Shown here: positions 1-7,665 of the stretch, piece after piece
Position numbering within the stretch: the stretch's first letter is position 1
Layout of the letters: each line of letters opens with the position of its first letter
Assembly: GCA_016720805.1 (NCBI GenBank)
Contig: JADKJZ010000001.1
Location: forward strand, 434,001-498,000
Reading direction: 5' to 3'
From: Gemmatimonadota bacterium
GTDB lineage: Bacteria; Gemmatimonadota; Gemmatimonadetes; Gemmatimonadales; GWC2-71-9
Length of the DNA: 64,000 bases
Made by a program: the position numbers and the translations under genes
The notes under the pieces: generated by a model
Databases searched by the model: none
The model's input: only the letters and a program-made list of their open reading frames with translations
What the model was told of the DNA's origin: nothing

Positions 1-177
1 TGCTACCGATTGCGCCATCCCGATCAGGCGGCGGACCTCGACTGGGAAACGCTCGCCACCGCCGATCTGTTGCTGATCGAATGGCCCGAGCGGGCCGGTG
101 CCTGGGCGCCGCCGCCGACCCATCGCATCCACCTCGGCCATGTGGACGAGCACACGCGCTCGATGGAGGTCACCTGA
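1..177 (+). CDS. tsaE: TsaE, tRNA t6A synthesis ATPase (3' part only)
   Basis: The window opens inside this gene; only the last 58 residues and the TGA are present. They carry the typical TsaE tail: a YRL segment, then LLLIEWPERAG and a late conserved Arg in HTRSMEV. TsaE is the small P-loop ATPase that works with TsaB and TsaD to make threonylcarbamoyl-A37 on ANN-decoding tRNAs. The Walker A part lies upstream of the window. The stop overlaps the next gene, tsaB, and the order tsaE-tsaB-rimI is common in bacteria, which supports the call. Confidence 0.85.
   Translation, partial: CYRLRHPDQAADLDWETLATADLLLIEWPERAGAWAPPPTHRIHLGHVDEHTRSMEVT
165..170 (+). promoter_or_regulatory. Shine-Dalgarno deciding the tsaB start
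   Basis: GGAGGT is a full anti-SD match inside the tsaE 3' end. It sits 3 nt before a CTG (174) and 6 nt before an ATC (177). No ATG, GTG or TTG lies in the tsaB frame at a usable distance, so this site points to a non-standard start codon. Confidence 0.6.
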
Positions 178-893
178 TCACCCTCGCGTTGGATACTGCG
201 ACGGACCGCTGCACCGTCGCCGCGACCGATGAGACCCGCGTGGTGGAGCGGCACATCGACGGCGCACGGCAGCATGCGCGGTCGGTGCTCGGACTCATCG
301 ACGAACTGCTCGCCGAGCTTGATGCCGCGCCGCGCGACATCCGCCGGATGCTGACGGCCGACGGGCCGGGTTCGTTCACCGGATTGCGCGTCGCGGCGTC
401 CGTGGCGAAAGGAATTGCCTGGGCAGGGCAAGTCGAGTGGCACGTTGCGCCCTCGCTGCTGGTCCGCGCGGCGGCACATGCCCCCGTGAACGGCGGCGTG
501 GTGCTCGCCCTGAGCGATGCACTGCGTGGCGATCTCTACGCGGGTTGCTGGCGCTTCTCGCCCGGCCGCGTCGATCGAGTGGGCGATCCGCCGCGCGCGA
601 GGACACCGGCGTCGCTGGCCGAGTTCGGCACGGTGGACGTCGTGGTGGGCAGTGTGCCGGAACCGTTGCGGGCCGCCGTCGAAGCGGCCACGGGGCGCAC
701 GCTGATCTGGGGCGAGGCGGCGTTGCCGTCGGCGCGTGTACTGCTCGCCCTTGATGGCCTCGCGGGCGGAACGCTGCCGGTGACCGATGTGGCGGGATGG
801 GAGCCGGAGTATGGCCGCCCCGCCGAGGCGCAGGCGGTCTGGGAGAAGAAGCATGGACGGCCCCTGCCGTCTCCGCCCAGCATCGCTCGCTGA
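174..893 (+). CDS. tsaB: TsaB, tRNA t6A synthesis scaffold protein
   Basis: Inactive ASKHA-fold partner of TsaD in tRNA A37 threonylcarbamoylation. The N-terminus ITLALDTATDRC matches the first strand of TsaB, and GPGSFTGLRVAASVAKG is the family hallmark. About 239 aa, a normal length. Start choice: the only in-frame ATG (81) would add about 31 non-homologous residues and overlap tsaE by almost 100 nt; the first TTG (189) would delete the conserved beta strand. A CTG at 174, forming CTGA with the tsaE stop and preceded by GGAGGT, fits best. An ATC start at 177 is the alternative. The 3' end overlaps rimI by 41 nt. Confidence 0.88.
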   Translation: MITLALDTATDRCTVAATDETRVVERHIDGARQHARSVLGLIDELLAELDAAPRDIRRMLTADGPGSFTGLRVAASVAKGIAWAGQVEWHVAPSLLVRAAAHAPVNGGVVLALSDALRGDLYAGCWRFSPGRVDRVGDPPRARTPASLAEFGTVDVVVGSVPEPLRAAVEAATGRTLIWGEAALPSARVLLALDGLAGGTLPVTDVAGWEPEYGRPAEAQAVWEKKHGRPLPSPPSIAR

Positions 894-1335
894 CGTCGCC
901 GCGATCGCCCGGCTCGAGCTCCGCGCCTTCTCCGATGCGTGGACCGAGGCGCAACTGGTCGAGTCGTTGTCAGCCTCCGGTGCGCTCGGCCTCGTGGCGC
1001 AGGAAGACGATGACATCATCGTGGGCCACTTGATCGGCCGCACCGTCGTGGACGAGGGAGAGATCCTCACGCTGGCCGTGGCGCCTGAACGCCGGCGGCG
1101 CGGCATTGCGGCCGGACTGCTGGTCGAGGCGATGACGATCATGGCAGGGCGGGGAGTCGGCCGTGTCTGGCTGGAGGTGCGTGCCTCCAACGAGCCCGCT
1201 CAGGCGCTGTACCGGGAGCATGGCTTTACCCCGGCGGGGCGTCGGCGAGGCTATTATCGTGAGCCGGTGGAGGACGCCCTCGTGCTGCGGCGCGACCTTC
1301 CCCTTTCTGCATCACCCGGTCCCCCACTGCCGTGA
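853..1335 (+). CDS. rimI: RimI-type ribosomal protein N-acetyltransferase
   Basis: GNAT acetyltransferase of 160 aa. RimI acetylates the N-terminal Ala of ribosomal protein S18 in E. coli. Residues 10-20 start the GNAT fold, and the acetyl-CoA loop reads VAPERRRRGIAAGLL, followed by WLEVRASNEPAQALYREHGF, the conserved beta5-alpha4 segment. The ATG at 853 is chosen because MDGPCRLRPASLADV begins at the expected position; an upstream ATG would add a low-complexity Arg-rich stretch. It overlaps the end of tsaB and closes the tsaE-tsaB-rimI group. Confidence 0.88.
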   Translation: MDGPCRLRPASLADVAAIARLELRAFSDAWTEAQLVESLSASGALGLVAQEDDDIIVGHLIGRTVVDEGEILTLAVAPERRRRGIAAGLLVEAMTIMAGRGVGRVWLEVRASNEPAQALYREHGFTPAGRRRGYYREPVEDALVLRRDLPLSASPGPPLP

Positions 1336-1420
1336 CCGGTACCTTCGACCGGGGATTGGTCGCCTATCCTGCGACCGTTCACCGGAGTGCAATCCTTTCC
1401 GTCCGACGCTGGAGCGACGC

Positions 1421-1933
1421 ATGAGCAAGAGTCTCAACAAGGTGATCCTGATCGGCAACCTCGGCGCTGAGCCCGAGCTCCGATCCACGACGGGCGGTGG
1501 TCGCGTCGCGACCCTCTCCCTCGCCACGGGCCGGCAGTGGAAGGACGCCAGCGGCCAGAAGCAGGAAAAGACCGCCTGGCACCGGCTGATCGCCTGGAAC
1601 AACAAGAACGGCCAGCAGCTCGCCGATATCTGCGAGCGCTATTGCAAGAAGGGCGACAAGCTCTACATCGAGGGCGAGATCGACTACCGCTCCTGGGACG
1701 ACAAGGACGGCACCAAGCGTTACACCACCGAGATCACCGTCCGCGAGCTGATCATGCTCTCCGGGAAGGGTGAGGGCGAGGGTGGCGGTGGGGGCGGCGG
1801 GGGCTGGAGCGGTCGGGCCGCGGGCTCCGGCAGCTCGGCGCCGGCGAAGGGCGGAGGGGCCGCCAAGAAGGACGATTCCTTCGATGAGGTCCCCGAGGCG
1901 CTGGACGCCGAGGATGACGATCTGCCGTTCTAG
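1421..1933 (+). CDS. ssb: Single-stranded DNA-binding protein
   Basis: 170 aa. N-terminal OB fold begins MSKSLNKVILIGNLG and contains WHRLIAWN (usual SSB region). A glycine-rich linker (about residues 118-140) leads to an acidic tail ending DDDLPF, the C-terminal tip that recruits replication and repair partners. SSB coats single-stranded DNA in replication, recombination and repair. The ATG at 1421 has GGAG 6 nt upstream. A TATCCT sequence at 1364-1369 could be its -10 element. A G/C-rich hairpin follows the stop. Confidence 0.95.
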   Translation: MSKSLNKVILIGNLGAEPELRSTTGGGRVATLSLATGRQWKDASGQKQEKTAWHRLIAWNNKNGQQLADICERYCKKGDKLYIEGEIDYRSWDDKDGTKRYTTEITVRELIMLSGKGEGEGGGGGGGGWSGRAAGSGSSAPAKGGGAAKKDDSFDEVPEALDAEDDDLPF

Positions 1934-1946
1934 GCGGGCACAATGC

Positions 1947-1981
1947 GAGGGGGGGCCGGGGGGAATCCCCGGTCCCCCCTC
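1947..1981 (+). terminator. G/C-rich hairpin after ssb
   Basis: A 15-bp stem with one mismatch (GAGGGGGGGCCGGGG pairing with CCCCGGTCCCCCCTC) and a short GGAAT-region loop starts 13 nt after the ssb stop. There is no T tract, so it may be a weak intrinsic terminator or an RNA-stabilising hairpin. Confidence 0.55.
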
Positions 1982-1993
1982 CCCGCAAGGCAG

Positions 1994-2007
1994 GTATCGT
2001 ACGATAC
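1994..2007. promoter_or_regulatory. 14-bp perfect palindrome, possible operator
   Basis: GTATCGTACGATAC is its own reverse complement. It lies between the ssb terminator-like hairpin and the ATG at 2093, where a promoter for the exported protein should be. A dimeric repressor site is a possibility only; no cognate regulator is in the window. Confidence 0.35.
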
Positions 2008-2092
2008 TCCACTCATCTCCTTGTTCCGGAACCGTTTGGCACGCTTCGTGGTGCATAGGCGGCATCTCTACCAGCCCACGCGGAGGACCTTC

Positions 2093-2920
2093 ATGCGGTC
2101 ACAGCTCGCCCTATTGCTCCTGATGGCCTCGACCCCCCTCGCCGCCCAGCAGCAGCCGCTGTCGTTCCTGCGGAAGAGTGGCGCGGCCGAACAGGACGCG
2201 GCATTGACGATTTACAAGGAGCAGCCCTACCAGCCGGTTCGGCCAGGTGAGGTGCGCCAGTCCGGCTTCCTGACCGAGGGTCAGGCGCTCCCCTTCGGCA
2301 AGGTCCTCGGCCCCGTCTCTCCGACTCAGGTCCGCTCCTCTTCGACCGCTTCGCTGGCGCTGACCGGGACCCTGATCGGGATTCGGGCACCGGCGGGCGC
2401 CACCTACGCCCCGGGCGACACCGTCGTCCTGGCGATCGTGTCGCAGGGGCCGAAGGGGTGGGGCGACATCGTGACCCCGACCGGGCTGGCCCGGGTCGGG
2501 ACCACCAACGACCGCCAGACCCTCGCCACGGTGATCGCCACGTACGGCCCGATCCGCGATGGTCAGGTGACGCTGCCGATCGAGCCGGTCAAGAATCCGG
2601 GCCGAGTGCAGCCGGTCAAGGCGAGCGGTCCCGCCGGCACGATCATCGGTGGCGCGACCACCCGCGAGCTGGAGCAGCCGGGCGGCATCATGTTCTCTGA
2701 CCTCGGTCGGGAGTCGGGCCTTCGGCCTGGGGACTTCGTGGAAGTCCGCCGCCGTCCGGCGCCGCGGCAGAACACCAGCGACACGATCGACGAGCTGATG
2801 GCCACTGGCCAGGTGCTCCGCGTCAATGCCCGCAGCAGCACGATCAAGCTGCTCCGCGTCGTGGCTCCGGGCATCGCCCCGGGCACGCCGGTCGTGCGGG
2901 TCGCCACCCTTCCCAACTGA
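2093..2920 (+). CDS. Exported protein of unknown function
   Basis: 275 aa, not recognised as a named family. Residues 1-19 are a classical Sec signal peptide (MRSQLALLLLMASTPLAAQ) with a likely cleavage after AAQ. The mature part is rich in Gly, Val and Pro and has two similar 'PGDxV' turns (YAPGDTVVLAIV and LRPGDFVEVRRR), suggesting a mostly beta fold, perhaps of the LysM/SAF-like surface-binding kind; this is inference. ATG 2093 is preceded by GGAGG at about 2082. The gene is monocistronic between two hairpins. Periplasmic or outer-membrane location is expected. Confidence 0.7.
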   Translation: MRSQLALLLLMASTPLAAQQQPLSFLRKSGAAEQDAALTIYKEQPYQPVRPGEVRQSGFLTEGQALPFGKVLGPVSPTQVRSSSTASLALTGTLIGIRAPAGATYAPGDTVVLAIVSQGPKGWGDIVTPTGLARVGTTNDRQTLATVIATYGPIRDGQVTLPIEPVKNPGRVQPVKASGPAGTIIGGATTRELEQPGGIMFSDLGRESGLRPGDFVEVRRRPAPRQNTSDTIDELMATGQVLRVNARSSTIKLLRVVAPGIAPGTPVVRVATLPN

Positions 2921-2947
2921 GCCGTGGCCCCCGGCCACGGCTATCTT
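2921..2947 (+). terminator. Intrinsic terminator after the exported protein
   Basis: A 9-bp perfect stem GCCGTGGCC / GGCCACGGC with a 3-nt loop begins immediately after the TGA and is followed by TATCTTTCC. The same TATCTT (2942-2947) could also serve as a -10 element for the epimerase operon. Confidence 0.65.
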
Positions 2948-2973
2948 TCCCCGTCAATTCTTCCCACCCCAAC

Positions 2974-2996
2974 GGCGGGCGCACTTTGCGCCCGCC
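2974..2996 (+). promoter_or_regulatory. Leader hairpin upstream of the epimerase
   Basis: GGCGGGCGCA and TGCGCCCGCC form a perfect 10-bp stem around a CTT loop. The 3' arm ends just before the GGAGG-like ribosome binding site at about 2999-3003 and 13 nt before the ATG at 3010. It may influence translation or stabilise the operon mRNA. Confidence 0.45.
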
Positions 2997-3009
2997 GCGG
3001 AGGCGTTCC

Positions 3010-3966
3010 ATGAGCGGTTCAGTCCTGATCACCGGCGGCGCAGGCTTCATTGGCTCCCACATCGCCGAGGCGTATCTCGCGGGCGGCTGGTCGGTCACCT
3101 GTCTCGATGACCTCTCGCGCGGCAAGCAGGACCAGGTGCCGAGCGGGGCGCGCTTCATCAAGGCCGACGTGCGCTCCCCCGAGGCCTTCCAGCTCGTTGC
3201 CGACGGCGGCTTCGATGTCGTGATTCACCAGGCCGCGCAGATCGACGTGCGCGTCTCGGTGCATGAGCCCGCACTCGACGCCTCGATCAATCTCGTCGGC
3301 TTTGCCAACATTCTCGCTGGTGTTGCCGCGGGCAAGGTCAAGCGCGTGGTGTTCGCTTCGAGCGGTGGCGTGGTGTACGGCGACCCGGCGGTGATTCCGA
3401 CGCCGGAACCGACCGCCAACCTGCCGATTTCCCCCTATGGCGTCAGCAAGCTCGCCGGTGAGCACTACCTCCGCGTCCTCGGCACGCTGCACGGCTTCGA
3501 GGGCGTCGCGCTCCGCTATGCCAACGTCTACGGCCCGCGTCAGGACCCGAAGTCCGAGGCCGGTGTCGTCTCGATCTTCGTCTCGCGCCTGCTGGCCGGC
3601 CAGCCGCTGACGATCTTCGGCGACGGGACGCAGACGCGCGACTATGTCTTCGTCCGCGACGTGGCGCGCGCCAACTATCTCGCGGGTTCGGGGTCCGCCC
3701 CTGTGTCCCGTGGAGACCGCCTCGACGTCCCCGCCTACAACATTGCCACTGGCCGGGAGACCTCCGTGAATGACCTCGCACATTTTGTCGGCAACGCCAT
3801 CGGCGTGAAGCCCGTGATCGAATACGCCGAGCCGCGCCTGGGTGAGCTGGCGCGCTCGTGCCTCGACGTCTCGAAGGCGGAGCACGTGCTCGGGTGGACG
3901 CCGCAGGTCTCCTTCGACGAAGGGATGAAGGCGCTGGCCGGCTGGTTCGAAGGGACCGTCCGCTGA
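3010..3966 (+). CDS. NAD-dependent sugar-nucleotide epimerase (GalE-like)
   Basis: 318 aa extended short-chain dehydrogenase. The NAD-binding GGAGFIGSH motif is at residues 8-16, followed by the Asp-rich end of beta2 (CLDDLSRGK); the catalytic region has ASSGGVVYG and YGVSK (Tyr-x3-Lys). Most like UDP-glucose/UDP-N-acetylglucosamine 4-epimerases that feed LPS or exopolysaccharide; substrate cannot be fixed from sequence. ATG 3010 is preferred over a codon 24 nt upstream because MSGSVLITGGAG gives the usual N-terminus. Its TGA overlaps the tolQ ATG, so it is the first gene of the Tol-Pal run. Confidence 0.88.
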   Translation: MSGSVLITGGAGFIGSHIAEAYLAGGWSVTCLDDLSRGKQDQVPSGARFIKADVRSPEAFQLVADGGFDVVIHQAAQIDVRVSVHEPALDASINLVGFANILAGVAAGKVKRVVFASSGGVVYGDPAVIPTPEPTANLPISPYGVSKLAGEHYLRVLGTLHGFEGVALRYANVYGPRQDPKSEAGVVSIFVSRLLAGQPLTIFGDGTQTRDYVFVRDVARANYLAGSGSAPVSRGDRLDVPAYNIATGRETSVNDLAHFVGNAIGVKPVIEYAEPRLGELARSCLDVSKAEHVLGWTPQVSFDEGMKALAGWFEGTVR

Positions 3967-4670
3967 TGGGTGATCAGGCAGCCCCGGCCGCCGGCGGTCT
4001 GCTCGATCTGGTGCTCAGCGCCAGCCCCGAGACGACGGTGGTGCTGATCATCTGCGGCATCTGTTCCATCGTCTCGTGGTACGTCATCGGCGCCAAGTGG
4101 TGGGAGTTTCGGCGGTTGGGTGCGCAGCGCGTGGCGTTCGATGACGCGATCGGCCGCGCGCGCACCGTCGCCGATCGTGAGCAGGCCGCGACGGCGCTCG
4201 GGCGCTCGCCCTACGCCGAGGTGGTGCACACGGCCGGGTCGTACGTGGCCGACCTCCAGGCGGCGATGGCCCGCACCAATGTCACCCGCAGTGGTCTCTC
4301 GCTCACGCAGCTCGAGGCGCTCACCATGGCGCTCGACGGCGTGGTGCGTCGCACCGCCGAGCGTGCCGGTCGCCTCATTCCCTGGCTCGCCATCATCGGC
4401 GCCACCGCACCATTGCTCGGCCTCTTCGGCACCGTCCTCGGCATCATCAACGCCTTCCAGGGCATCTCGGCCGGCGGGTCGAGCACGATCGCCTCGGTCG
4501 GCCCGGGCATTGCCGACGCGCTGGTGGCGACGGCGGCGGGCCTCGGCGCGGCAATCCCGGCCGTCGTGTTCTACAACATCTTCACGGCGCGGCTCGAGCG
4601 GGTCGAAGGCGAGCTCGAGCGGACGGCGCAGGAGACGATCGGCGCATTGGGTCGCGAGGGGCTCCTCTAG
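3966..4670 (+). CDS. tolQ: TolQ/ExbB-type proton channel subunit
   Basis: 234 aa inner-membrane protein. A first membrane segment lies at about residues 22-40 (TTVVLIICGICSIVSWYVI), and two more follow in the MotA/TolQ/ExbB domain: RLIPWLAIIGATAPLLGLFGTV and the segment around IADALVATAAGLGAAIPAVVFYNIF. It forms the proton channel with TolR that energises the Tol-Pal system during envelope constriction. The start overlaps the epimerase stop (TGATG). TolQ rather than ExbB is chosen because tolB, pal and cpoB follow. Confidence 0.9.
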   Translation: MGDQAAPAAGGLLDLVLSASPETTVVLIICGICSIVSWYVIGAKWWEFRRLGAQRVAFDDAIGRARTVADREQAATALGRSPYAEVVHTAGSYVADLQAAMARTNVTRSGLSLTQLEALTMALDGVVRRTAERAGRLIPWLAIIGATAPLLGLFGTVLGIINAFQGISAGGSSTIASVGPGIADALVATAAGLGAAIPAVVFYNIFTARLERVEGELERTAQETIGALGREGLL

Positions 4671-4671
4671 C

Positions 4672-5094
4672 ATGGCAGGGCTTGGCGGACTCGGGCGCCG
4701 GCGCAGGCGCCGCACGCTCAACGCCGAGGTGAACATCATCAACCTCGTCGACGTGGTGCTGGTGCTGTTGATCATCTTCATGGTCACCGCCCCGATGATG
4801 CAGGGCGGGATCGAAGTGCGCTTGCCAAAGGCGGCCACCACCCCGATTGCCAATCGCGATGCACTGACGATTTCGGTCACGCGCGACGGGCGGGTGGCGG
4901 TCGAGGATCAGGTGCTGACGATGGCAGATTTCCGCCGGATGATTCCGGGCATCGTGCAGCGCAAGGCGCCGAAGGCGATCTACATCCGCGGCGACGCCGA
5001 TGGCCGCAGCGGTGACTTGGTGACGGTCCTTGGCCTGGTACGGAAGACGGGGATCAGCTCGGTCGGGATCGTGGCGGAGCCCGACGGCCGATGA
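4672..5094 (+). CDS. tolR: TolR/ExbD-type proton channel subunit
   Basis: 140 aa. A basic N-terminus (GRRRRRRTLNAEVN) is followed by a single membrane segment containing the proton-carrying Asp in NIINLVDVVLVLLIIFMVTAP; the periplasmic ExbD/TolR domain covers about residues 45-138. Partner of TolQ. ATG 4672 begins 1 nt after the tolQ stop, and its TGA overlaps the next start. Confidence 0.92.
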   Translation: MAGLGGLGRRRRRRTLNAEVNIINLVDVVLVLLIIFMVTAPMMQGGIEVRLPKAATTPIANRDALTISVTRDGRVAVEDQVLTMADFRRMIPGIVQRKAPKAIYIRGDADGRSGDLVTVLGLVRKTGISSVGIVAEPDGR

Positions 5095-5762
5095 TGGGGT
5101 CGCAGCGCGCCGGGCTCGTGGGCACGCTGATGGCGCATGGGGTGCTGGCAGGCCTCGTCTTCGTCACCGTGGGTCGTGCAACGGAGGACGCGCCGCTCGT
5201 CTATGCGGTGGACCTGCTGGCGGCACCGTTGCCGTCCGATGCCCCGCGCCGCGCGGCCACCGAGGCGACGCCGACCAACGATCCCGACGTCGCCCCCTCG
5301 GTGAAGCCACCCAAAAAGGTGAAGCCCGAACCCGAGAAGCCCAAGCCGAAGCCGATGCCAGGCGTGAAAGAGGAGAAGCCGCTGCCAGTGCGGTCCACCA
5401 ACACGCCGGCACCGGGTGAGACGCCAAGCACGGGGCGCGATCAGGTCACGGTGAAGCAGGCGGGCTTTCAGGGGGCGTTCCCGGGCTACGTGAACAACAT
5501 CGTCGAGCAGGTCCGCGTCCGCTGGGCGCAACCGACATTGTCGCGTCCGCTCAAGACCGAAGTCGCCTTCACGATCCTCAAGGACGGCTCGGTCACCGGG
5601 ATCGAGGTGACCGTGAAGTCCGGCAGCTATGGCTTTGATGCGGCGGCGATGGCGGCGATCGAGGCGGCAGGCAATGCCAAGGCGTTTGGGCCGCTGCCCG
5701 CGGCGTTCCCCGGGGACGCGCTCCCCGTGACCTTTTTCTTCACCCCGAAGGGGCCGCAGTGA
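5091..5762 (+). CDS. TolA/TonB-like energy transducer
   Basis: 223 aa. One N-terminal membrane segment (about residues 8-27), then a Pro/Lys/Glu-rich periplasmic linker (about 65-110, KPPKKVKPEPEKPKPKP), then a TonB/TolA C-terminal domain (about 130-223; VRVRWAQPTL...KDGSVTGIEV...FDAAAMAAIEAAG). It should span the periplasm and couple TolQ-TolR to Pal/TolB. Sequence alone does not separate TolA from TonB; position between tolR and tolB argues for TolA. ATG 5091 overlaps the tolR stop; the adjacent ATG at 5094 is possible. Confidence 0.85.
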   Translation: MMGSQRAGLVGTLMAHGVLAGLVFVTVGRATEDAPLVYAVDLLAAPLPSDAPRRAATEATPTNDPDVAPSVKPPKKVKPEPEKPKPKPMPGVKEEKPLPVRSTNTPAPGETPSTGRDQVTVKQAGFQGAFPGYVNNIVEQVRVRWAQPTLSRPLKTEVAFTILKDGSVTGIEVTVKSGSYGFDAAAMAAIEAAGNAKAFGPLPAAFPGDALPVTFFFTPKGPQ

Positions 5763-7051
5763 TTCGATCGTTCCGCCTGTTGATGCTGCTTCCGCTGCTG
5801 GCGCTGCCCCTCGCCGCGCAGGACGGCGTGCGCACGGGCATTTCCTACGGCCCGCCGGGCGTCCGCCCCGGCATCGTGGTGGCGGCCGCGGCCGGCCTCG
5901 ATTCGGTGCGCGCCATCATCGAGCGGGATCTCACCTTCTCCGATCGCTTCGAGGTCATTGCCCTGCCCGACAGCAGCACCCGGATCACCGGGGCGTTGCA
6001 GGTGGGGATCTACAAGCTCCTCGGCGCGGCGGCGGTGGTCGAACTGCAGCCGGCTCCCGGCGGGATCGAGATCAAGCTGTACGATGCGGCGACCGGCACG
6101 GTCACCCAGCAGGGTGTTCGGCCGCTCGATCGGGGTGGCGTGGGTGAGTCCCGCATGGCGATCCATCGGGTCAGCGACGAGGTGGTGACTTGGATCACCG
6201 GGGCCAAGGGGATTGCGGCGACCCGGATCCTCTTCAAGCTGGCCAAGTCGAACGGCACCGACGACGGTATTTTCCGGATCGACAGCGACGGGCAGAACAT
6301 GGTCCGGGTGTCACGTCCCGGCGGGATCACGCTCTCCTCGACGTGGCATCCGGATGGCGTACGGGTCGCCTACACGGAAATGCGCGACCAGGTGGGCACC
6401 ATCGTCCTCCAGTCGCTGGCGACCGGGAGTCGGGTCACCATCCCCACCACGACGACCAACCAGAACTACTCGGCCGCGATCTCGCCGGATGGGTCCCGGA
6501 TGGCCTTCACTCGCAGCGGCGAGGACGGGTCGGACATCTTCGAGGTCGATCTGGCGCAGATGTGCTGTGTGCACCGTTTGACGACGGTCGGGAGGCTGGC
6601 GGACAACCTCTCGCCCACCTATTCTCCCGACGGGAAACGGATTGCCTTCATCTCGCAACGGGGCGGCCGGCCGGGCCTCTACGTGATGGACGCCGACGGC
6701 TCGGGTCAGCAGGCGCTCGTCTTCGAGTCGGACGCTTCCGCGGAGTCCCAGGCACCGGATTGGTCGCCGGATGGTACCAAGATCGTCTTCCACCGCGACC
6801 TGGCCGGTGGCCGGCAGATCAACATTCTGGACGTGGCGCGCGGGACCGTGCGCGCCGTGACCAGCAGCGGACGGAACGAGGACCCGAGCTGGGCGCCGGA
6901 TTCGCGCCACGTGGTCTTCAAGTCCAGCCGCAGTGGGCGCGACCAGCTCTGGGTGCTCGACACCGAGACCTCGGCGTCCCGACAGATTTCCACCCCGGGA
7001 GGAGCACGCCTCCCCGCCTGGTCGCCGTCGCTCCGCGCGACGACACCCTGA
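5759..7051 (+). CDS. tolB: TolB, periplasmic Tol-Pal protein
   Basis: 430 aa with a signal peptide (MIRSFRLLMLLPLLALPLAAQ). An N-terminal TolB domain (about residues 25-150) is followed by a six-bladed beta propeller with repeated 'SPDGxxIAF' WD40-like motifs (for example YSPDGKRIAFISQRGG, WSPDGTKIVFHRD, WAPDSRHVVFKS). TolB binds Pal and the translocated part of Tol proteins. Starts at GTG, overlapping the stop of the preceding gene (GTGA). Confidence 0.95.
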   Translation: MIRSFRLLMLLPLLALPLAAQDGVRTGISYGPPGVRPGIVVAAAAGLDSVRAIIERDLTFSDRFEVIALPDSSTRITGALQVGIYKLLGAAAVVELQPAPGGIEIKLYDAATGTVTQQGVRPLDRGGVGESRMAIHRVSDEVVTWITGAKGIAATRILFKLAKSNGTDDGIFRIDSDGQNMVRVSRPGGITLSSTWHPDGVRVAYTEMRDQVGTIVLQSLATGSRVTIPTTTTNQNYSAAISPDGSRMAFTRSGEDGSDIFEVDLAQMCCVHRLTTVGRLADNLSPTYSPDGKRIAFISQRGGRPGLYVMDADGSGQQALVFESDASAESQAPDWSPDGTKIVFHRDLAGGRQINILDVARGTVRAVTSSGRNEDPSWAPDSRHVVFKSSRSGRDQLWVLDTETSASRQISTPGGARLPAWSPSLRATTP

Positions 7052-7065
7052 CCCACGAGGATCGC

Positions 7066-7665
7066 ATGTCTCAGCGTACTTTCGTCTCCGCCCTCATGGG
7101 CATGGTGCTCCTGACCACCGCCTGCGGGAAGAAGGCCGAACCGGTCACGACGCCGCAGCCGGTCACCCGTCCGACGACCGCCGTCGATTCGGATGCGCGG
7201 GCCCGCCAGATCGCCGACTCGATCCGTGCCGCCCAGACGGCTGCCGCCGAGAAGCTCCGCGTCGCCGCGGCCGCTGCCGAGGCCGCCCGCGCTTCGCTGG
7301 TGAACGAGATCGCCGAGACGATCCACTTCGACTACAACATGGACGCCATCTCGGCCGACGATCAGGCGCGCCTCGATCGCAAGGCCGCGATTCTCCGCGC
7401 CAATCCGGCGCTGAAGATCCGCGTGACGGGCCACGCCGACGAGCGCGGCTCGGATGAGTACAACATCGCGCTCGGCATGCGCCGCGCAGTGGCCGCCAAG
7501 GCGTATCTGACGGGGAAGGGGATCGACGCGGGTCGCGTCGAGGTCGCGTCGCTTGGCCGCGAAGTGCCGATCGATGCCGGCTCCAACGAGGCGGCGTGGG
7601 CGCGCAACCGGCGTGACGAGTTCGAGATCACTGCCGGTGGCCAGTCACTCGTGAAGCCGAACTGA
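7066..7665 (+). CDS. pal: Pal, peptidoglycan-associated lipoprotein
   Basis: 199 aa. Lipoprotein signal with lipobox LTTAC (Cys about residue 20). A helical linker (about 50-80, many Ala) precedes an OmpA-type peptidoglycan-binding domain: IHFDYNMDAISADDQARL, then GHADERGSDEYNIALGMRRA with the Asp and Arg that bind meso-diaminopimelate. Anchors the outer membrane to peptidoglycan and partners TolB. Starts 14 nt after tolB with GAGGA upstream; its stop overlaps cpoB. Confidence 0.95.
   Translation: MSQRTFVSALMGMVLLTTACGKKAEPVTTPQPVTRPTTAVDSDARARQIADSIRAAQTAAAEKLRVAAAAAEAARASLVNEIAETIHFDYNMDAISADDQARLDRKAAILRANPALKIRVTGHADERGSDEYNIALGMRRAVAAKAYLTGKGIDAGRVEVASLGREVPIDAGSNEAAWARNRRDEFEITAGGQSLVKPN

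Noticed and set aside
81..173. ATG 81 as the tsaB start
   Set aside because: It adds about 31 Pro/Arg-rich residues unlike TsaB and overlaps tsaE by nearly 100 nt.
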